Of a DNA stretch of 64,000 bases, positions 55,231 to 64,000 are shown one piece after another (position 1 is the first letter of the stretch; each line of letters opens with the position of its first letter). The stretch comes from Candidatus Saccharimonadota bacterium (lineage in GTDB: Bacteria; Patescibacteriota; Saccharimonadia; Saccharimonadales; Saccharimonadaceae), in assembly GCA_030445245.1 (NCBI GenBank), contig JAUCSD010000001.1, positions 434,001 to 498,000 of the forward strand. Reading direction: 5' to 3'. Below the pieces are notes generated by a model. It searched no databases. It was not told the origin of the DNA and saw only the letters and a program-made list of their open reading frames with translations. Made by a program: the position numbers and the translations under genes.

Positions 55231-57209
55231 ACTGTAGGCTCCTGAAGTTTATATAATTTATCATATTGTTCCATGTGTTTAGCAGTGATCATGTATTCCG
55301 TCTCATCGTTACTCACCCGCAAGATAACACTGACGATCACACCAACGAAACCAACGACGACCAACCACCACATGTGCCAAATCAGCCCGAATCCAATCAT
55401 AAAAGCGAAGGCGGCGATAATGACTCCGACGCCACTGTTCTTCGGCAACGTGATCGCTTCGTATTGCAGCTTCGCGGTTGACTTGTGTTTAAGAGCCGCC
55501 TGTTTTTCTACCCAGAAGTTATCACGGTCAGTCACGGTAGGCGTTATAGCGAAGTTGTAGAACGGTGCTGGAGATGGCACTGACCATTCGAGTGTCCGTC
55601 CGTTCCATGGGTCGCTTCCGGCAATATTCTTCTTACGCTGCCAGATACTGACGATCAGTTGCAATACCATGAGAGCCGCACCAAGACAGATGATCAGAAC
55701 CCCGCAGCCGGCGATAACAAAGAGCATTTGCCAGCCCGGTCCGTCATAGTGATCTAGGCGCCTCGTTGCACCCATAAGACCAAGTGCATAGAGTGGCAGG
55801 AATGCGACTAGAAAGCCGACAAGCCAACAGTACGTTGCGTACTTGCCGATTCGTTCATTAAGCGTAAAGCCAAAGATCTTTGGGAACCAATACATGAGTC
55901 CGGCGAAGTAGCCAAACAATGCACCACCGATAATAACGTTATGGAAGTGAGCCACCAGAAACAAACTGTTATGAACCTGGAAGTCGATTGCTGGCACTGC
56001 CATGAGTACTCCGCTGAGACCGCCGAGGGTAAAGGTAACGACAAAACACATGAACCACAGCATCGGTGTCTTAAAGCGAATCCGCCCACCGAACATCGTA
56101 AAGAGCCAGTTGAATACTTTTACGCCCGTCGGGATAGCAATCACCATAGTCATGATACCAAAGAATGCATTCACATCCGCGCCCGCGCCCATGGTAAAGA
56201 AGTGATGTAGCCAAACGATGAATGAGAGTATCATGATGGCAAAAAGTGCACCAACCATTGTCTTATAGCCGAACAATCGCTTCTGCGAGAACGTTGCGAC
56301 AACTTCAGAGAAAATACCGAATGCCGGAAGCACCAGAATGTAGACCTCCGGATGTCCCCAGGCCCAGATGAGGTTAATGTATAACATTGGATTTCCACCC
56401 TGAGTTGCCGTAAAGAAATGCATGCCCATCAAGCGATCGAGACCGAGCATACCGAGTGTTGCCGTCAGGATCGGGAAAGCAAAGATGATTAGGATAGTCG
56501 TCACCAAGACACTCCAAGCAAAGATTGGCATTTTCATAAGTGCCATACCGGGAGCTCGTTTTTTAAGAATGGTAACTAGGAAGTTAATGCCGGAGAGAAG
56601 GCTGCCGATACCAGCGATCTGCAGGGCCCATATCCAGTAGTCAACACCAGGACCCGGACTGTAAGCGAGCTCGGTGAGCGGTGGGTAGCCAAGCCAGCCA
56701 CCAGGTGAAAAGCCACCGACAATAAGTGACACGTTGATGAGGATCATGCCGGCTGCAAAGAGCCAGAAACTCACTGAGTTTAAGAATGGAAACGCAACAT
56801 CTCGGGCACCGATCATCAGTGGCAAAACAAGGTTGATAAGTCCAAACATCAGACCCATAGCAACAAAGAAAATCATGATCGTACCGTGCGCAGAGACGAC
56901 CTGTTGGAATGTATCCGAGCTAACAATACCGTGAGCATCACCGCTAGCAAGTGCCTGTTGAGCTCGAATCATCAAGGCATCTGCCGCGCCACGCGCAAGC
57001 ATGAGAACGGCTATAGCAATATACATAATGCCAATCTTCTTCGCATCGAGCGTCGTAAACCAATTTTTCCAGAGCCAGCCAACTTTTTTAAAATAGATCA
57101 ATGCAGCCACGACAAGAATACCGCCGATAACAATCGAGATTGCCCCACCCTGGGTAATCAACTCTTTAGGCAATGAATCGAATGACAGTCGTCCGAGTAT
57201 AAAATCCAT
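55227..57209 (-). CDS. cyoB: Cytochrome bo3-type oxidase subunit I
   Basis: A 660-residue heme-copper oxidase core. The low-spin heme His lies in SAHGTIMIFFVAMGLM; the Cu-B His-Tyr ligand in WAWGHPEVYILVLPAFG; further Cu-B His pair in WLHHFFTMGA; high- and low-spin heme His in HNSLFLVAHFHNVIIGG. Gly-rich LGGLSGVLMAVPAIDFQ lies between. It reduces oxygen to water and pumps protons. Overlaps cyoA by 1 nt. Confidence 0.97.
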   Translation of the reverse strand: MDFILGRLSFDSLPKELITQGGAISIVIGGILVVAALIYFKKVGWLWKNWFTTLDAKKIGIMYIAIAVLMLARGAADALMIRAQQALASGDAHGIVSSDTFQQVVSAHGTIMIFFVAMGLMFGLINLVLPLMIGARDVAFPFLNSVSFWLFAAGMILINVSLIVGGFSPGGWLGYPPLTELAYSPGPGVDYWIWALQIAGIGSLLSGINFLVTILKKRAPGMALMKMPIFAWSVLVTTILIIFAFPILTATLGMLGLDRLMGMHFFTATQGGNPMLYINLIWAWGHPEVYILVLPAFGIFSEVVATFSQKRLFGYKTMVGALFAIMILSFIVWLHHFFTMGAGADVNAFFGIMTMVIAIPTGVKVFNWLFTMFGGRIRFKTPMLWFMCFVVTFTLGGLSGVLMAVPAIDFQVHNSLFLVAHFHNVIIGGALFGYFAGLMYWFPKIFGFTLNERIGKYATYCWLVGFLVAFLPLYALGLMGATRRLDHYDGPGWQMLFVIAGCGVLIICLGAALMVLQLIVSIWQRKKNIAGSDPWNGRTLEWSVPSPAPFYNFAITPTVTDRDNFWVEKQAALKHKSTAKLQYEAITLPKNSGVGVIIAAFAFMIGFGLIWHMWWLVVVGFVGVIVSVILRVSNDETEYMITAKHMEQYDKLYKLQEPTV

Positions 57210-58174
57210 TACATTCCCTCCATTCCAGGCATATCCATCATGCCGGGATTACCATGATCACTAGGTGTTGATTTATCATTTGTATTATTTTGTGTCTCAT
57301 CTTGACCATTGGTCATCGGAGCCATGTATTTCATCACTATTCTATCATAGAGGTCATTATCCTTTACGACGTAATACATAGGCGTATCGAGGCTCGCTGG
57401 AAGCGCAAGTGCGTCATATCCAGATTGATCAAGTGTTGTCGATGTTTTTCGGACTCGTCCTACCCATGAATGAAACTCAGCCATTGAAGTCGAGCGAGCG
57501 GTAAACTTCATGTCAGCAAATCCCTTGCCACTGATGTTGGCTGATGAACCTCGATAGTCACCAGTGTGGTCAGCAATCAAGTGAAGCTGGGTCGACATGC
57601 CTGTCATGGCATATACCTGGCTACCAAGACTTGGGATCCAGAATGAGTTCATTGGTGCATCCGCGGTGATCGTAAAGTTTACTGGTGTCTTTTCTGGAAT
57701 CTCGAGAAGATTAGCACTTGCCACACCAAGATCAGGGTAGATAAAGAGCCACTTCCACTGCAGCGCTACTACCTGAACATTAAGTGGCTTAACGTCTGAA
57801 CTCAGTGCTTTATAGGGATCAAGATCATGGCTTGTGCGCCATGTGACGACGCTAAGCACTAAAATAATAGCACAGGGGATCCCCCACCATACTATCTCAA
57901 GATACTTATTGCCATCCCACTCTGGACGGTAATTTGCTTTATGGTTACCTTCACGAAATTTCCAAGCAAAAATACCAAGCATAGCGAATACCGGTATGAC
58001 CACAGCCATGCCAAGAACAGTCGTAAAGACGATAAGATCACGCTCTTGTCGCGCAATGTCGCCTTGAGGATTTAAAACAGCTACGTTGTAATGTTGAAAA
58101 AAGTATGTAGCAGCAGCAATGATAGCTCCAACAACAAGAAGTATCGGCAGGACAATTTTAATCGACTTTTTCAC
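57209..58174 (-). CDS. cyoA: Cytochrome bo3-type oxidase subunit II
   Basis: A 321-residue subunit II: N-terminal span, second span (VFTTVLGMAVVIPVFAMLGIFAWKF), then a cupredoxin domain with VNFTITADAPMNSFWIPSLGSQVYAMTGMSTQLHLIAD. The CuA ligands (C-x3-C) are absent, so it takes electrons from quinol rather than cytochrome c. The usual lipobox Cys is missing. It ends in an Asn/Met-rich tail (GMMDMPGMEGM) that might bind copper. GTG start 6 nt after AGGA. Confidence 0.95.
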   Translation of the reverse strand: MKKSIKIVLPILLVVGAIIAAATYFFQHYNVAVLNPQGDIARQERDLIVFTTVLGMAVVIPVFAMLGIFAWKFREGNHKANYRPEWDGNKYLEIVWWGIPCAIILVLSVVTWRTSHDLDPYKALSSDVKPLNVQVVALQWKWLFIYPDLGVASANLLEIPEKTPVNFTITADAPMNSFWIPSLGSQVYAMTGMSTQLHLIADHTGDYRGSSANISGKGFADMKFTARSTSMAEFHSWVGRVRKTSTTLDQSGYDALALPASLDTPMYYVVKDNDLYDRIVMKYMAPMTNGQDETQNNTNDKSTPSDHGNPGMMDMPGMEGM

Positions 58175-58215
58175 TCTATTCCTATCTAGACCATAAGCGT
58201 TTACTGTGTGCTCTC

Positions 58216-58244
58216 ATCATACATGGTTATAGGCATTAAGCCAA
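58216..58244 (-). promoter_or_regulatory. cyo operon promoter
   Basis: TTGGCT, 17-nt spacer, TATGAT, about 40 nt before the cyoA GTG. Confidence 0.6.
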
Positions 58245-58269
58245 TCGTTTTAAAAGTGTATGTTTAGGA

Positions 58270-60375
58270 TTAATAGCGTTGAATAAAATCCTGTGCAATT
58301 CGTCCCTCAAAACCATTTAGATCAACAACGAGGTGTTGCAGAGCATTCACCGCTTCATCCGTTGAACCAAATGGCAGGCTATATTTCTTAGAAAGCTCTA
58401 TCGGCAGCCCTAGTTCATCAAGCTGAACATACACCGGTTTCGTATCCAGAAATTCAATCCGACTAGCTATCGGTTCAAGATCTCCAGCCTCATTACCGAG
58501 AGCATATTTTTGAAGTCGATCGAGTGCGCGCAAAAATTTTGGTAAGTCGTAGCTCATGCCATTCTTCAGAAAACGGATAGAATCTTCAATTGCACCGTCT
58601 GTTACGTCAGATTGAGAGCTCTGGCTCCGGACCAGCCCCCTGAACCCTTCTCTAAAGTAGGCATCAATAAGAATGGTGAGTCTTGTGACACTTTTCTGCT
58701 GGTTATTACCAATTGAATGGGCATACTTGAAAGTGTTAAGCCCCAGCATCGACGCGAGATTAAGAACAACAGCCCATTGAGACCTAGATAGACTTGGCTC
58801 ACGGATCGTCCGAATAACCTTCTTAATAGTATCGTGACTATTTAGCAAATCAACAACTGCTTCCTGATATTCGAAATGGATAAAATGATTCGTACGTAAG
58901 ATTTCGTTCGGTATATATGTACCACCACGATGCGTTGACACAGATTCGCGCTGCCCTGCTGTTAGCTGATTATCATCTAGTAGTCCAAGTACACTTGCTG
59001 AAGTTGATTCGTTTTCACTGCCGATAGGATCATTCACGATAATTTCACTATCGCTCTTTGGTTCTTCGTAAAAATAAACCGTTCCCCAAAAGTGATTGAA
59101 CATTCTACCCGCTCGGCCGGATATATTACGAAAAGTTAAAATATCTCCAGTGAACTTTCTTTTTCCATTGTGGATGATAATCGTCTTTGCACAAGTATTA
59201 ACTCCTTCGATGAGCGATGACGTACAGAGTAGCACTTTAATTTTTCCATTGCTAAACCGTTTGATCATTTCATGAGCAAGGAATCGAGGTAACTGACCGT
59301 GGTGTATTCCTACGCCTCGTCGTAAAGCATCACATACATACCACTCAGGTCCAATATTCTCCTGGATCCAAGCCACGAGATCATCATTATCGTTGATAAT
59401 CTCAAGGCTATCGTGAAGATTCTCTTTATAAAAATCTCGTAATGTTCCGGGAGACGAGAAGTAAACCATCACTTCTCGTCCCTCTGCACTAATAATCTCA
59501 AGTGTTTGACGCTTGCGATCCTCCATGTTTTTTGCAGACAGTTTTTTCCTAACAATGTAGGTAGTGTTATCGTCACTTTCTATCCAGACCGGATTATGTT
59601 TCGACGTATCGTAACCATTCGCACCATCAATATAAGGCCCGAGCAAGTAGACTTGCCTAGCTACGTCGCTAAACTTCCTATATACAACACTAAGCATGTT
59701 CGCGCGATCTGCATCATCTTTTTCAAGAAGATCACGATCCATCTTATAGAACTCATCAATGATCAGTAGATCAATTCCAAGCGTTGCAATCACGCCATAC
59801 ATTTCGAATGCTCGTTCTTGAGTTAAAATATATACATTTTTATCCGAGGGTTCCTGATTCGTAAAACTAATTCGCTTGTGTGGGATATGCAGCTTCTTAA
59901 TCTTTTGACGAATCTCTTCAATTAATGCAATTGTTGGAACCACGATTAAAACGTTATCGTACTTACCACTAAGCAGGATCTCTTCAATCAAAAAACTCTT
60001 CCCAAAGCTTGTTGGCGCACTTAGAATGACAGACTCGTCATTGAACAATCGACTAAGCACTCCATATTGGGCGCGATGCATGTACACATCACGAGTATCG
60101 GATCGGTGTAACTCTTTCGCTAGCGCATTGCCTAAACTTAAATTACCTGACGTGTAGTCAGGTAAGTACGGAAATAAACCACGTGAACGGACAATTGAGG
60201 ACGCAATTTCTTCATAACCCTCCCATTCATTATCCTTTAGACGCATAGCAATCAAAACTGCCAGGTCATTATCGTCATTATAGTGACTTACGATATTCAA
60301 GAGATCGAACTTATCCGCCGCATTAAATAGTTCGTCGTCAATGAGGGTATTCGCAACGTCTTCCTTGCTGACCAT
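58270..60375 (-). CDS. hamB: Hachiman defence helicase HamB
   Basis: A 701-residue superfamily 2 helicase. Motif I APTSFGKS at 120-127, motif II DEFY at 207-210 (DExH variant), motif III-IV region and motif VI NISGRAGRMF follow; a helical C-terminal module completes it. DEFYK and overall layout fit Ski2-like HamB. Family knowledge: in Hachiman, HamB senses phage or damaged DNA and controls HamA. Its ATG overlaps the hamA stop (TAATG), so the pair is coupled 1:1. Confidence 0.87.
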   Translation of the reverse strand: MVSKEDVANTLIDDELFNAADKFDLLNIVSHYNDDNDLAVLIAMRLKDNEWEGYEEIASSIVRSRGLFPYLPDYTSGNLSLGNALAKELHRSDTRDVYMHRAQYGVLSRLFNDESVILSAPTSFGKSFLIEEILLSGKYDNVLIVVPTIALIEEIRQKIKKLHIPHKRISFTNQEPSDKNVYILTQERAFEMYGVIATLGIDLLIIDEFYKMDRDLLEKDDADRANMLSVVYRKFSDVARQVYLLGPYIDGANGYDTSKHNPVWIESDDNTTYIVRKKLSAKNMEDRKRQTLEIISAEGREVMVYFSSPGTLRDFYKENLHDSLEIINDNDDLVAWIQENIGPEWYVCDALRRGVGIHHGQLPRFLAHEMIKRFSNGKIKVLLCTSSLIEGVNTCAKTIIIHNGKRKFTGDILTFRNISGRAGRMFNHFWGTVYFYEEPKSDSEIIVNDPIGSENESTSASVLGLLDDNQLTAGQRESVSTHRGGTYIPNEILRTNHFIHFEYQEAVVDLLNSHDTIKKVIRTIREPSLSRSQWAVVLNLASMLGLNTFKYAHSIGNNQQKSVTRLTILIDAYFREGFRGLVRSQSSQSDVTDGAIEDSIRFLKNGMSYDLPKFLRALDRLQKYALGNEAGDLEPIASRIEFLDTKPVYVQLDELGLPIELSKKYSLPFGSTDEAVNALQHLVVDLNGFEGRIAQDFIQRY

Positions 60376-61292
60376 TAGAAGATACTCTTCTTCCCATCAA
60401 TAAATTTATCTACGGTAGCGACCAAGGTGGCTTTATCTTTCAGCGGCATAAAGAAAATGTGGATATCAATTTCATTAATACCCTCAACTTGCTTAAAAAA
60501 AGAGTCGAACAGAGGAGCTAACTCCGCGTCGAGCTGTTCTATGAACTGAGCATTTACAGCATTGTGCGCCTTCGTCACTGGCGACTCATAGGTTACAAGT
60601 ACCGGTACGCAAATCTTCGCTTTAATTTCGTCGAGCGACACAGCGTTCGAAATTAATTTTTCAACCTTCTCCCTGTTTGAGTCGTCTTTATCTAGATGAT
60701 GACGAATAAAAATAAACTCTTTTCGATCCTTAAGCCGATCGATCATGCCCGTAATAGATGCGACAGCGGCTGAAATTCCTTTCGCACTATCCATATAAAA
60801 TTTTGCTTCTCCTAACCATAGACTATCAACTTCACCATCTTTTATAATAGCGTGAACAGCATCAGCTCCCTTCACGGGGTCACCTGGCGCAGTTTTATAA
60901 TAGATCTTTGAAATTAAAGGTGTCGTAGCATATATATCACGCATGACTCCATGGAGGATGAGTTCACCAACTTCTCCGCGAGTGTCATATTTTCCCTTTG
61001 GACGCTTATCAAAGAAGATTCCAGCAGCACGCTCCAGCTTGTCCGTCAGTCCTCTGTCCGAAATAACACTTAATTCACTTGGCGTAAGTGCAAATGATGG
61101 TAAATGTTCACCGAACCAAGTGATAAACTGTCGATAATTCCATTCACCCGACTCATAATCAACATAAATTCCGGTTTGACCACGTTTCGTGCCATCCACA
61201 TCTCGGTGGCTTGAATATTTAAGCTTAAAATCATCAAATTGCCCGATAAACCGGGGGGAAGAATCATCATTCTGAGAAACAGGTGTCGACAT
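60375..61292 (-). CDS. hamA: Hachiman defence nuclease HamA (DUF1837)
   Basis: A 305-residue DUF1837 protein. The PD-(D/E)xK core reads GADAVHAI with D144, and WLGEAKFY with E162 and K164; E107/E110 in RGEVGELILHG form the first helix. HamA is a DNA nuclease normally held by HamB and released on infection, degrading DNA and stopping phage. Start: TATAAT lies exactly 6 nt before the ATG, so it is leaderless. All catalytic positions look intact. Confidence 0.87.
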   Translation of the reverse strand: MSTPVSQNDDSSPRFIGQFDDFKLKYSSHRDVDGTKRGQTGIYVDYESGEWNYRQFITWFGEHLPSFALTPSELSVISDRGLTDKLERAAGIFFDKRPKGKYDTRGEVGELILHGVMRDIYATTPLISKIYYKTAPGDPVKGADAVHAIIKDGEVDSLWLGEAKFYMDSAKGISAAVASITGMIDRLKDRKEFIFIRHHLDKDDSNREKVEKLISNAVSLDEIKAKICVPVLVTYESPVTKAHNAVNAQFIEQLDAELAPLFDSFFKQVEGINEIDIHIFFMPLKDKATLVATVDKFIDGKKSIF

Positions 61293-61429
61293 GTCTTAAT
61301 TATAATGTCTTACCTCAGTAAATACTAGCAACATAATGAAAACATTAACTATGCAAAGCTTAAGCTTAATTACTATAACTGAACGAATCAATTTTAATCT
61401 AAGCTATAATGCTGCTAGATATTTCTTTT

Positions 61430-63916
61430 TTATACAACTACTGCATCCGTTACAAGAATAACCTGAGCGATCACCTGGGTCATAACGGTAGACACTTCAT
61501 TACTCGTAAGCGTTCGATCATGTGGAGTTAGACGTATGCGAACTGTAATGTTCTTTGTATCAGTTTCTTCGGCCTGGTAGATGTCGACAGGAAGAATCGT
61601 TGATTCAAGATCCGTTACCTTCAACGCTTGTTCGATTGAATCAACAATCTGACTGTAGTGAATCGATTGACTTACCTTAAAACAAACATCGCGTTCTGTA
61701 CTTGGGTAACGGCTAAGCGGACGATAGCTGCTGGTTAGTTTTTGAATCGCATCAAGAAGTGGTACTGAACCAATCTCAAAACCAGCCGAGTATTCAGGAA
61801 GTTTAAAGCCTCGAACAACTGACTTTTTGTATTCACCAACGATACCAAGAGAAGTATCTGTTTTTCTGTCTGTCACCATAGCCGAACGACGATACTCAAA
61901 CGGTGCCGCAGCAGGATAGTTTGATTCAGATTCAAATGGTACGTACATCAAGTCTAGGCCAAGTGAGGTACCCAGATAATCAAGCATCTTCTTAGCCTGG
62001 TAGTATGGAGCGCCTTCATCAAGCTTTTTACTCGCAACAACAAGTGCAAGCATGTCAGCCTCAGCTGGAACGTTTTCGTCCGTCATGCCGTGCTGACGTG
62101 GGTGTGCCTTATTAACTTCGAATAAAGCGAAGTTATCGTAGCCATGTTTAATGTTGCCATGGACTGCTCCAAGCAAACTTGGCGTTAGTGTCTGGCGATA
62201 GTATTGGAGTTGAGGACTAATTGAATTAGTAATTCGGTACGAGTCTTCTGGTTTCTGGCCGGCTTTGAGCAAATCATTACCGTGCACGAAACTGTAGGTC
62301 AGGACTTCATTAGCACCAGCCCTGACAAGACTACGACGAATATCAGCACGTATCTGATCGAAGTGACTAATGCGTACTGCGGTAAAGTCACGTTTTGGAA
62401 GGGTCGGCGTAATCTCATCGAAGCCGCTGAGGCGTCCGATTTCTTCGATAACATCCTCATCAATATGGATGTCTGCACGCCAGTATGGCGCTGTAAACGA
62501 AACGAGATTACCATTAACTGACGTCTCAAACTCAACGTTGCCTAAAACCTGTGCAACTTGCTCAGCCGTGAACGTGCTGCCGAGAACACCATTAATCTTT
62601 TCGATTGAAATAGTAATAGTCGAAGGCGTAACGGGCGCTGGATAGCTTTCCGCAACATCACTCACTCGCTTGCCGCCAGCATTTGCCATCAAACGAACAG
62701 CTTCGGCAAGTACTGGAGCCGTCAGGTCAGCAGGCTGGCCTTTAGTAAAGCGTGTAATCGCTTCACTAAAAATACCGTGACGCATCTGAGTTGCGCGGAG
62801 ATTATACAAATTGAACGTCGCGCTCTCGATGATGATATTTTTCGTGTTATCGTCGATCGCCGTATTAGCACCACCCATAGCCCCGGCAAGGCCGATTGCC
62901 GTCTCACCTGCCGCGATAACGATGTCGCCCTGGTCAAGTTCGATCTCTCGGCCATCAAGCAGTTCGAGTTTTTCTTTATCTTTTCCGGCACGTACGTGAA
63001 TCTCTGCTTTGCCACCACCAACACGAACGAGTTTGTCGTAATCAAATGCATGAAGCGGCTGGCCGGTTGCGAGCATCAGGTAATTAGTGACGTCTACGAC
63101 GGCGCTAATCGGTCGGACACCAACTCGTGCCAAGTAGGTTTGCATTTGAAGTGGCGACTTCACACTGCCATCAGATTCCGAAAGGACAACGGCTTGATAA
63201 CGAGCGGAGAGTGATGGATCGTCGATCGCTACCTGTGGCGTTAGCACGTCACCAAATCGATCACCAAAATCAGGTGTCAGTCCAGCGAGCCAGTCAGGTG
63301 TTTTAAACGGCTTACCTTGGATGGCCGCAACTTCGCGGGCAAATCCGATAACACCAAAACAATCAGGACGGTGAGTCAGTGATTTGTTTTCAATATCAAG
63401 CAGATAGTCATCAAGTTCGTAAGCTTTAGCAAAGCTCTCACCAGGAGCCAAGTCTTTATCAATTTCAAGAATTCCGTCGTGTTCGTCAGTAAGCCCAAGC
63501 TCACGCGAGCTTGCAATCATACCGTTGCTCATCACGCCACGGAGCTTGCGGCTACCAAGCACGAATGGCTCAGCGTCGCCATGCGTTTCAGGAACAATAC
63601 TGCCAGGAGGCAGCCACGCAACGAGAATGCCAGCACGTACATTTGGCGCACCACAAACAACTTGGATAAGCCCGGCTCCATCACGCTCGATGTCAGGCGT
63701 CTTACCACCATCGTCAAGTTTCGTAACGTTCAAATGGTCTGAACCTTCGAGCTTTTCGCAGGTTACGACTTTGGCGATCACAACGTCTTTATACTTGAAG
63801 CCAAGATCGATCACTTCTTCGATTTCAACAAGCCGCGCACCAATCAGAGTCGCGAGTTCGCTCACAGGAATATCAATATCGGTGAGTTGTTTGAGCCAGT
63901 TTACTGAAATAATCAT
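61430..63916 (-). CDS. pheT: Phenylalanyl-tRNA synthetase beta subunit
   Basis: An 828-residue PheT: N-terminal EMAP-like tRNA-binding domain (YKDVVIAKVVTCEKLEGSDHLNVTKL), B3/4 editing domain, B5 (RVSDVAESYPAP region), core with FALFEVNKAHP and C-terminal FDX-ACB domain (YRPLSRYPSTERDVCFKVS). It forms the alpha2-beta2 enzyme with PheS, which is not in the window. ATG at 63916, 8 nt after GGAGG, overlaps the stop of an upstream frame (ATGA). Confidence 0.97.
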   Translation of the reverse strand: MIISVNWLKQLTDIDIPVSELATLIGARLVEIEEVIDLGFKYKDVVIAKVVTCEKLEGSDHLNVTKLDDGGKTPDIERDGAGLIQVVCGAPNVRAGILVAWLPPGSIVPETHGDAEPFVLGSRKLRGVMSNGMIASSRELGLTDEHDGILEIDKDLAPGESFAKAYELDDYLLDIENKSLTHRPDCFGVIGFAREVAAIQGKPFKTPDWLAGLTPDFGDRFGDVLTPQVAIDDPSLSARYQAVVLSESDGSVKSPLQMQTYLARVGVRPISAVVDVTNYLMLATGQPLHAFDYDKLVRVGGGKAEIHVRAGKDKEKLELLDGREIELDQGDIVIAAGETAIGLAGAMGGANTAIDDNTKNIIIESATFNLYNLRATQMRHGIFSEAITRFTKGQPADLTAPVLAEAVRLMANAGGKRVSDVAESYPAPVTPSTITISIEKINGVLGSTFTAEQVAQVLGNVEFETSVNGNLVSFTAPYWRADIHIDEDVIEEIGRLSGFDEITPTLPKRDFTAVRISHFDQIRADIRRSLVRAGANEVLTYSFVHGNDLLKAGQKPEDSYRITNSISPQLQYYRQTLTPSLLGAVHGNIKHGYDNFALFEVNKAHPRQHGMTDENVPAEADMLALVVASKKLDEGAPYYQAKKMLDYLGTSLGLDLMYVPFESESNYPAAAPFEYRRSAMVTDRKTDTSLGIVGEYKKSVVRGFKLPEYSAGFEIGSVPLLDAIQKLTSSYRPLSRYPSTERDVCFKVSQSIHYSQIVDSIEQALKVTDLESTILPVDIYQAEETDTKNITVRIRLTPHDRTLTSNEVSTVMTQVIAQVILVTDAVVV

Positions 63917-63999
63917 GCCGTTTCCTCCGCGTGCCACGTAAGTGCATATTTGTTACGGTCGCCGCTATATTCATCCGTAAGATAAAAGTTTTCAACATT
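63913..63999 (-). CDS. C-terminal fragment of an upstream gene coupled to pheT
   Basis: The last 28 codons of a minus-strand gene whose start lies outside the window, ending TWHAEETA. Its TGA overlaps the pheT ATG. The tail does not look like a PheS C-terminus; identity unknown. Confidence 0.55.
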   Translation of the reverse strand, partial: NVENFYLTDEYSGDRNKYALTWHAEETA

Positions 64000-64000
64000 A

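Noticed and set aside
1-64000. Alternative genetic code (TGA read as Gly) as in some CPR lineages
   Set aside because: TGA ends several genes at family-typical positions, including the NUDIX at 28299-28703 and the DUF2130-neighbour small gene, and is followed by terminators.
1-64000. CRISPR array, insertion sequence or prophage
   Set aside because: No regularly spaced repeats, transposase, integrase or phage structural genes are present; the short repeats at 46-47 kb are gene-flanking and inverted.

Overview
The window looks like the chromosome of a Candidatus Saccharibacteria (TM7) member or a close Patescibacteria relative. Support: mid-GC DNA with tightly packed genes; a transketolase split into two genes; a pentose-phosphate-centred carbon cassette without a recognisable transaldolase or PfkA; a minimal aerobic chain (type II NADH dehydrogenase plus a complete cyoABCDE bo3-type oxidase); gatCAB; and TGA used as a normal stop. 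The lineage is an inference from gene content. I see no rRNA, tRNA, insertion sequence or CRISPR array.

Layout. 1-11 kb: a DUF2130 protein fragment, two small accessory units (one a 23-residue hydrophobic peptide), a DEAH helicase and a NUDIX hydrolase divergent from one palindrome, Hsp20, a secreted HNH nuclease divergent from an M1 aminopeptidase, rnhB, a pair of paralogous small genes, and rplS. 11-25 kb: hydrolase, PilB-type ATPase, rRNA/tRNA methyltransferase, CHAP hydrolase, dnaE, four small envelope proteins, galU, and gatC-gatA-(membrane protein)-gatB. 25-36 kb: ABC exporter, a lone small gene, two NUDIX genes, a DEAD-box helicase with a long leader, uvrB, and a five-gene ArsR-headed operon. 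35-47 kb: a second pair of small paralogues, a PfkB fusion, LOG-type protein, CDP-alcohol phosphatidyltransferase-like protein, then pfkB-fba-tktC-tktN-rpe-rpiB and gap, followed by a third pair of small paralogues flanked by inverted repeats. 47-64 kb: a RelA/SpoT homologue facing pyrophosphatase, GDPD, trxB, FKBP, ndh, cyoEDCBA, a two-gene Hachiman defence system (hamA-hamB), and pheT.

Two expression styles coexist. Many housekeeping and operon-heading genes have a -10 box 6-7 nt from the start codon and no Shine-Dalgarno site, which predicts leaderless mRNAs; several are divergent pairs whose -10 boxes or start codons sit in one palindrome. In contrast, the short accessory genes have Shine-Dalgarno sites, their own promoters and hairpin terminators, GC-richer codons, and mostly occur as tandem paralogous pairs. 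The pair at 46.1-47.1 kb is the most unusual: each gene lies between 16-nt inverted repeats placed at the predicted 5' and 3' mRNA ends, with a base pair that covaries between the two units.

The best recognised special system is Hachiman. The most likely undescribed ones are the inverted-repeat-bounded small-gene units, the wider class of small paralogous singletons, and the 23-residue membrane-peptide gene.
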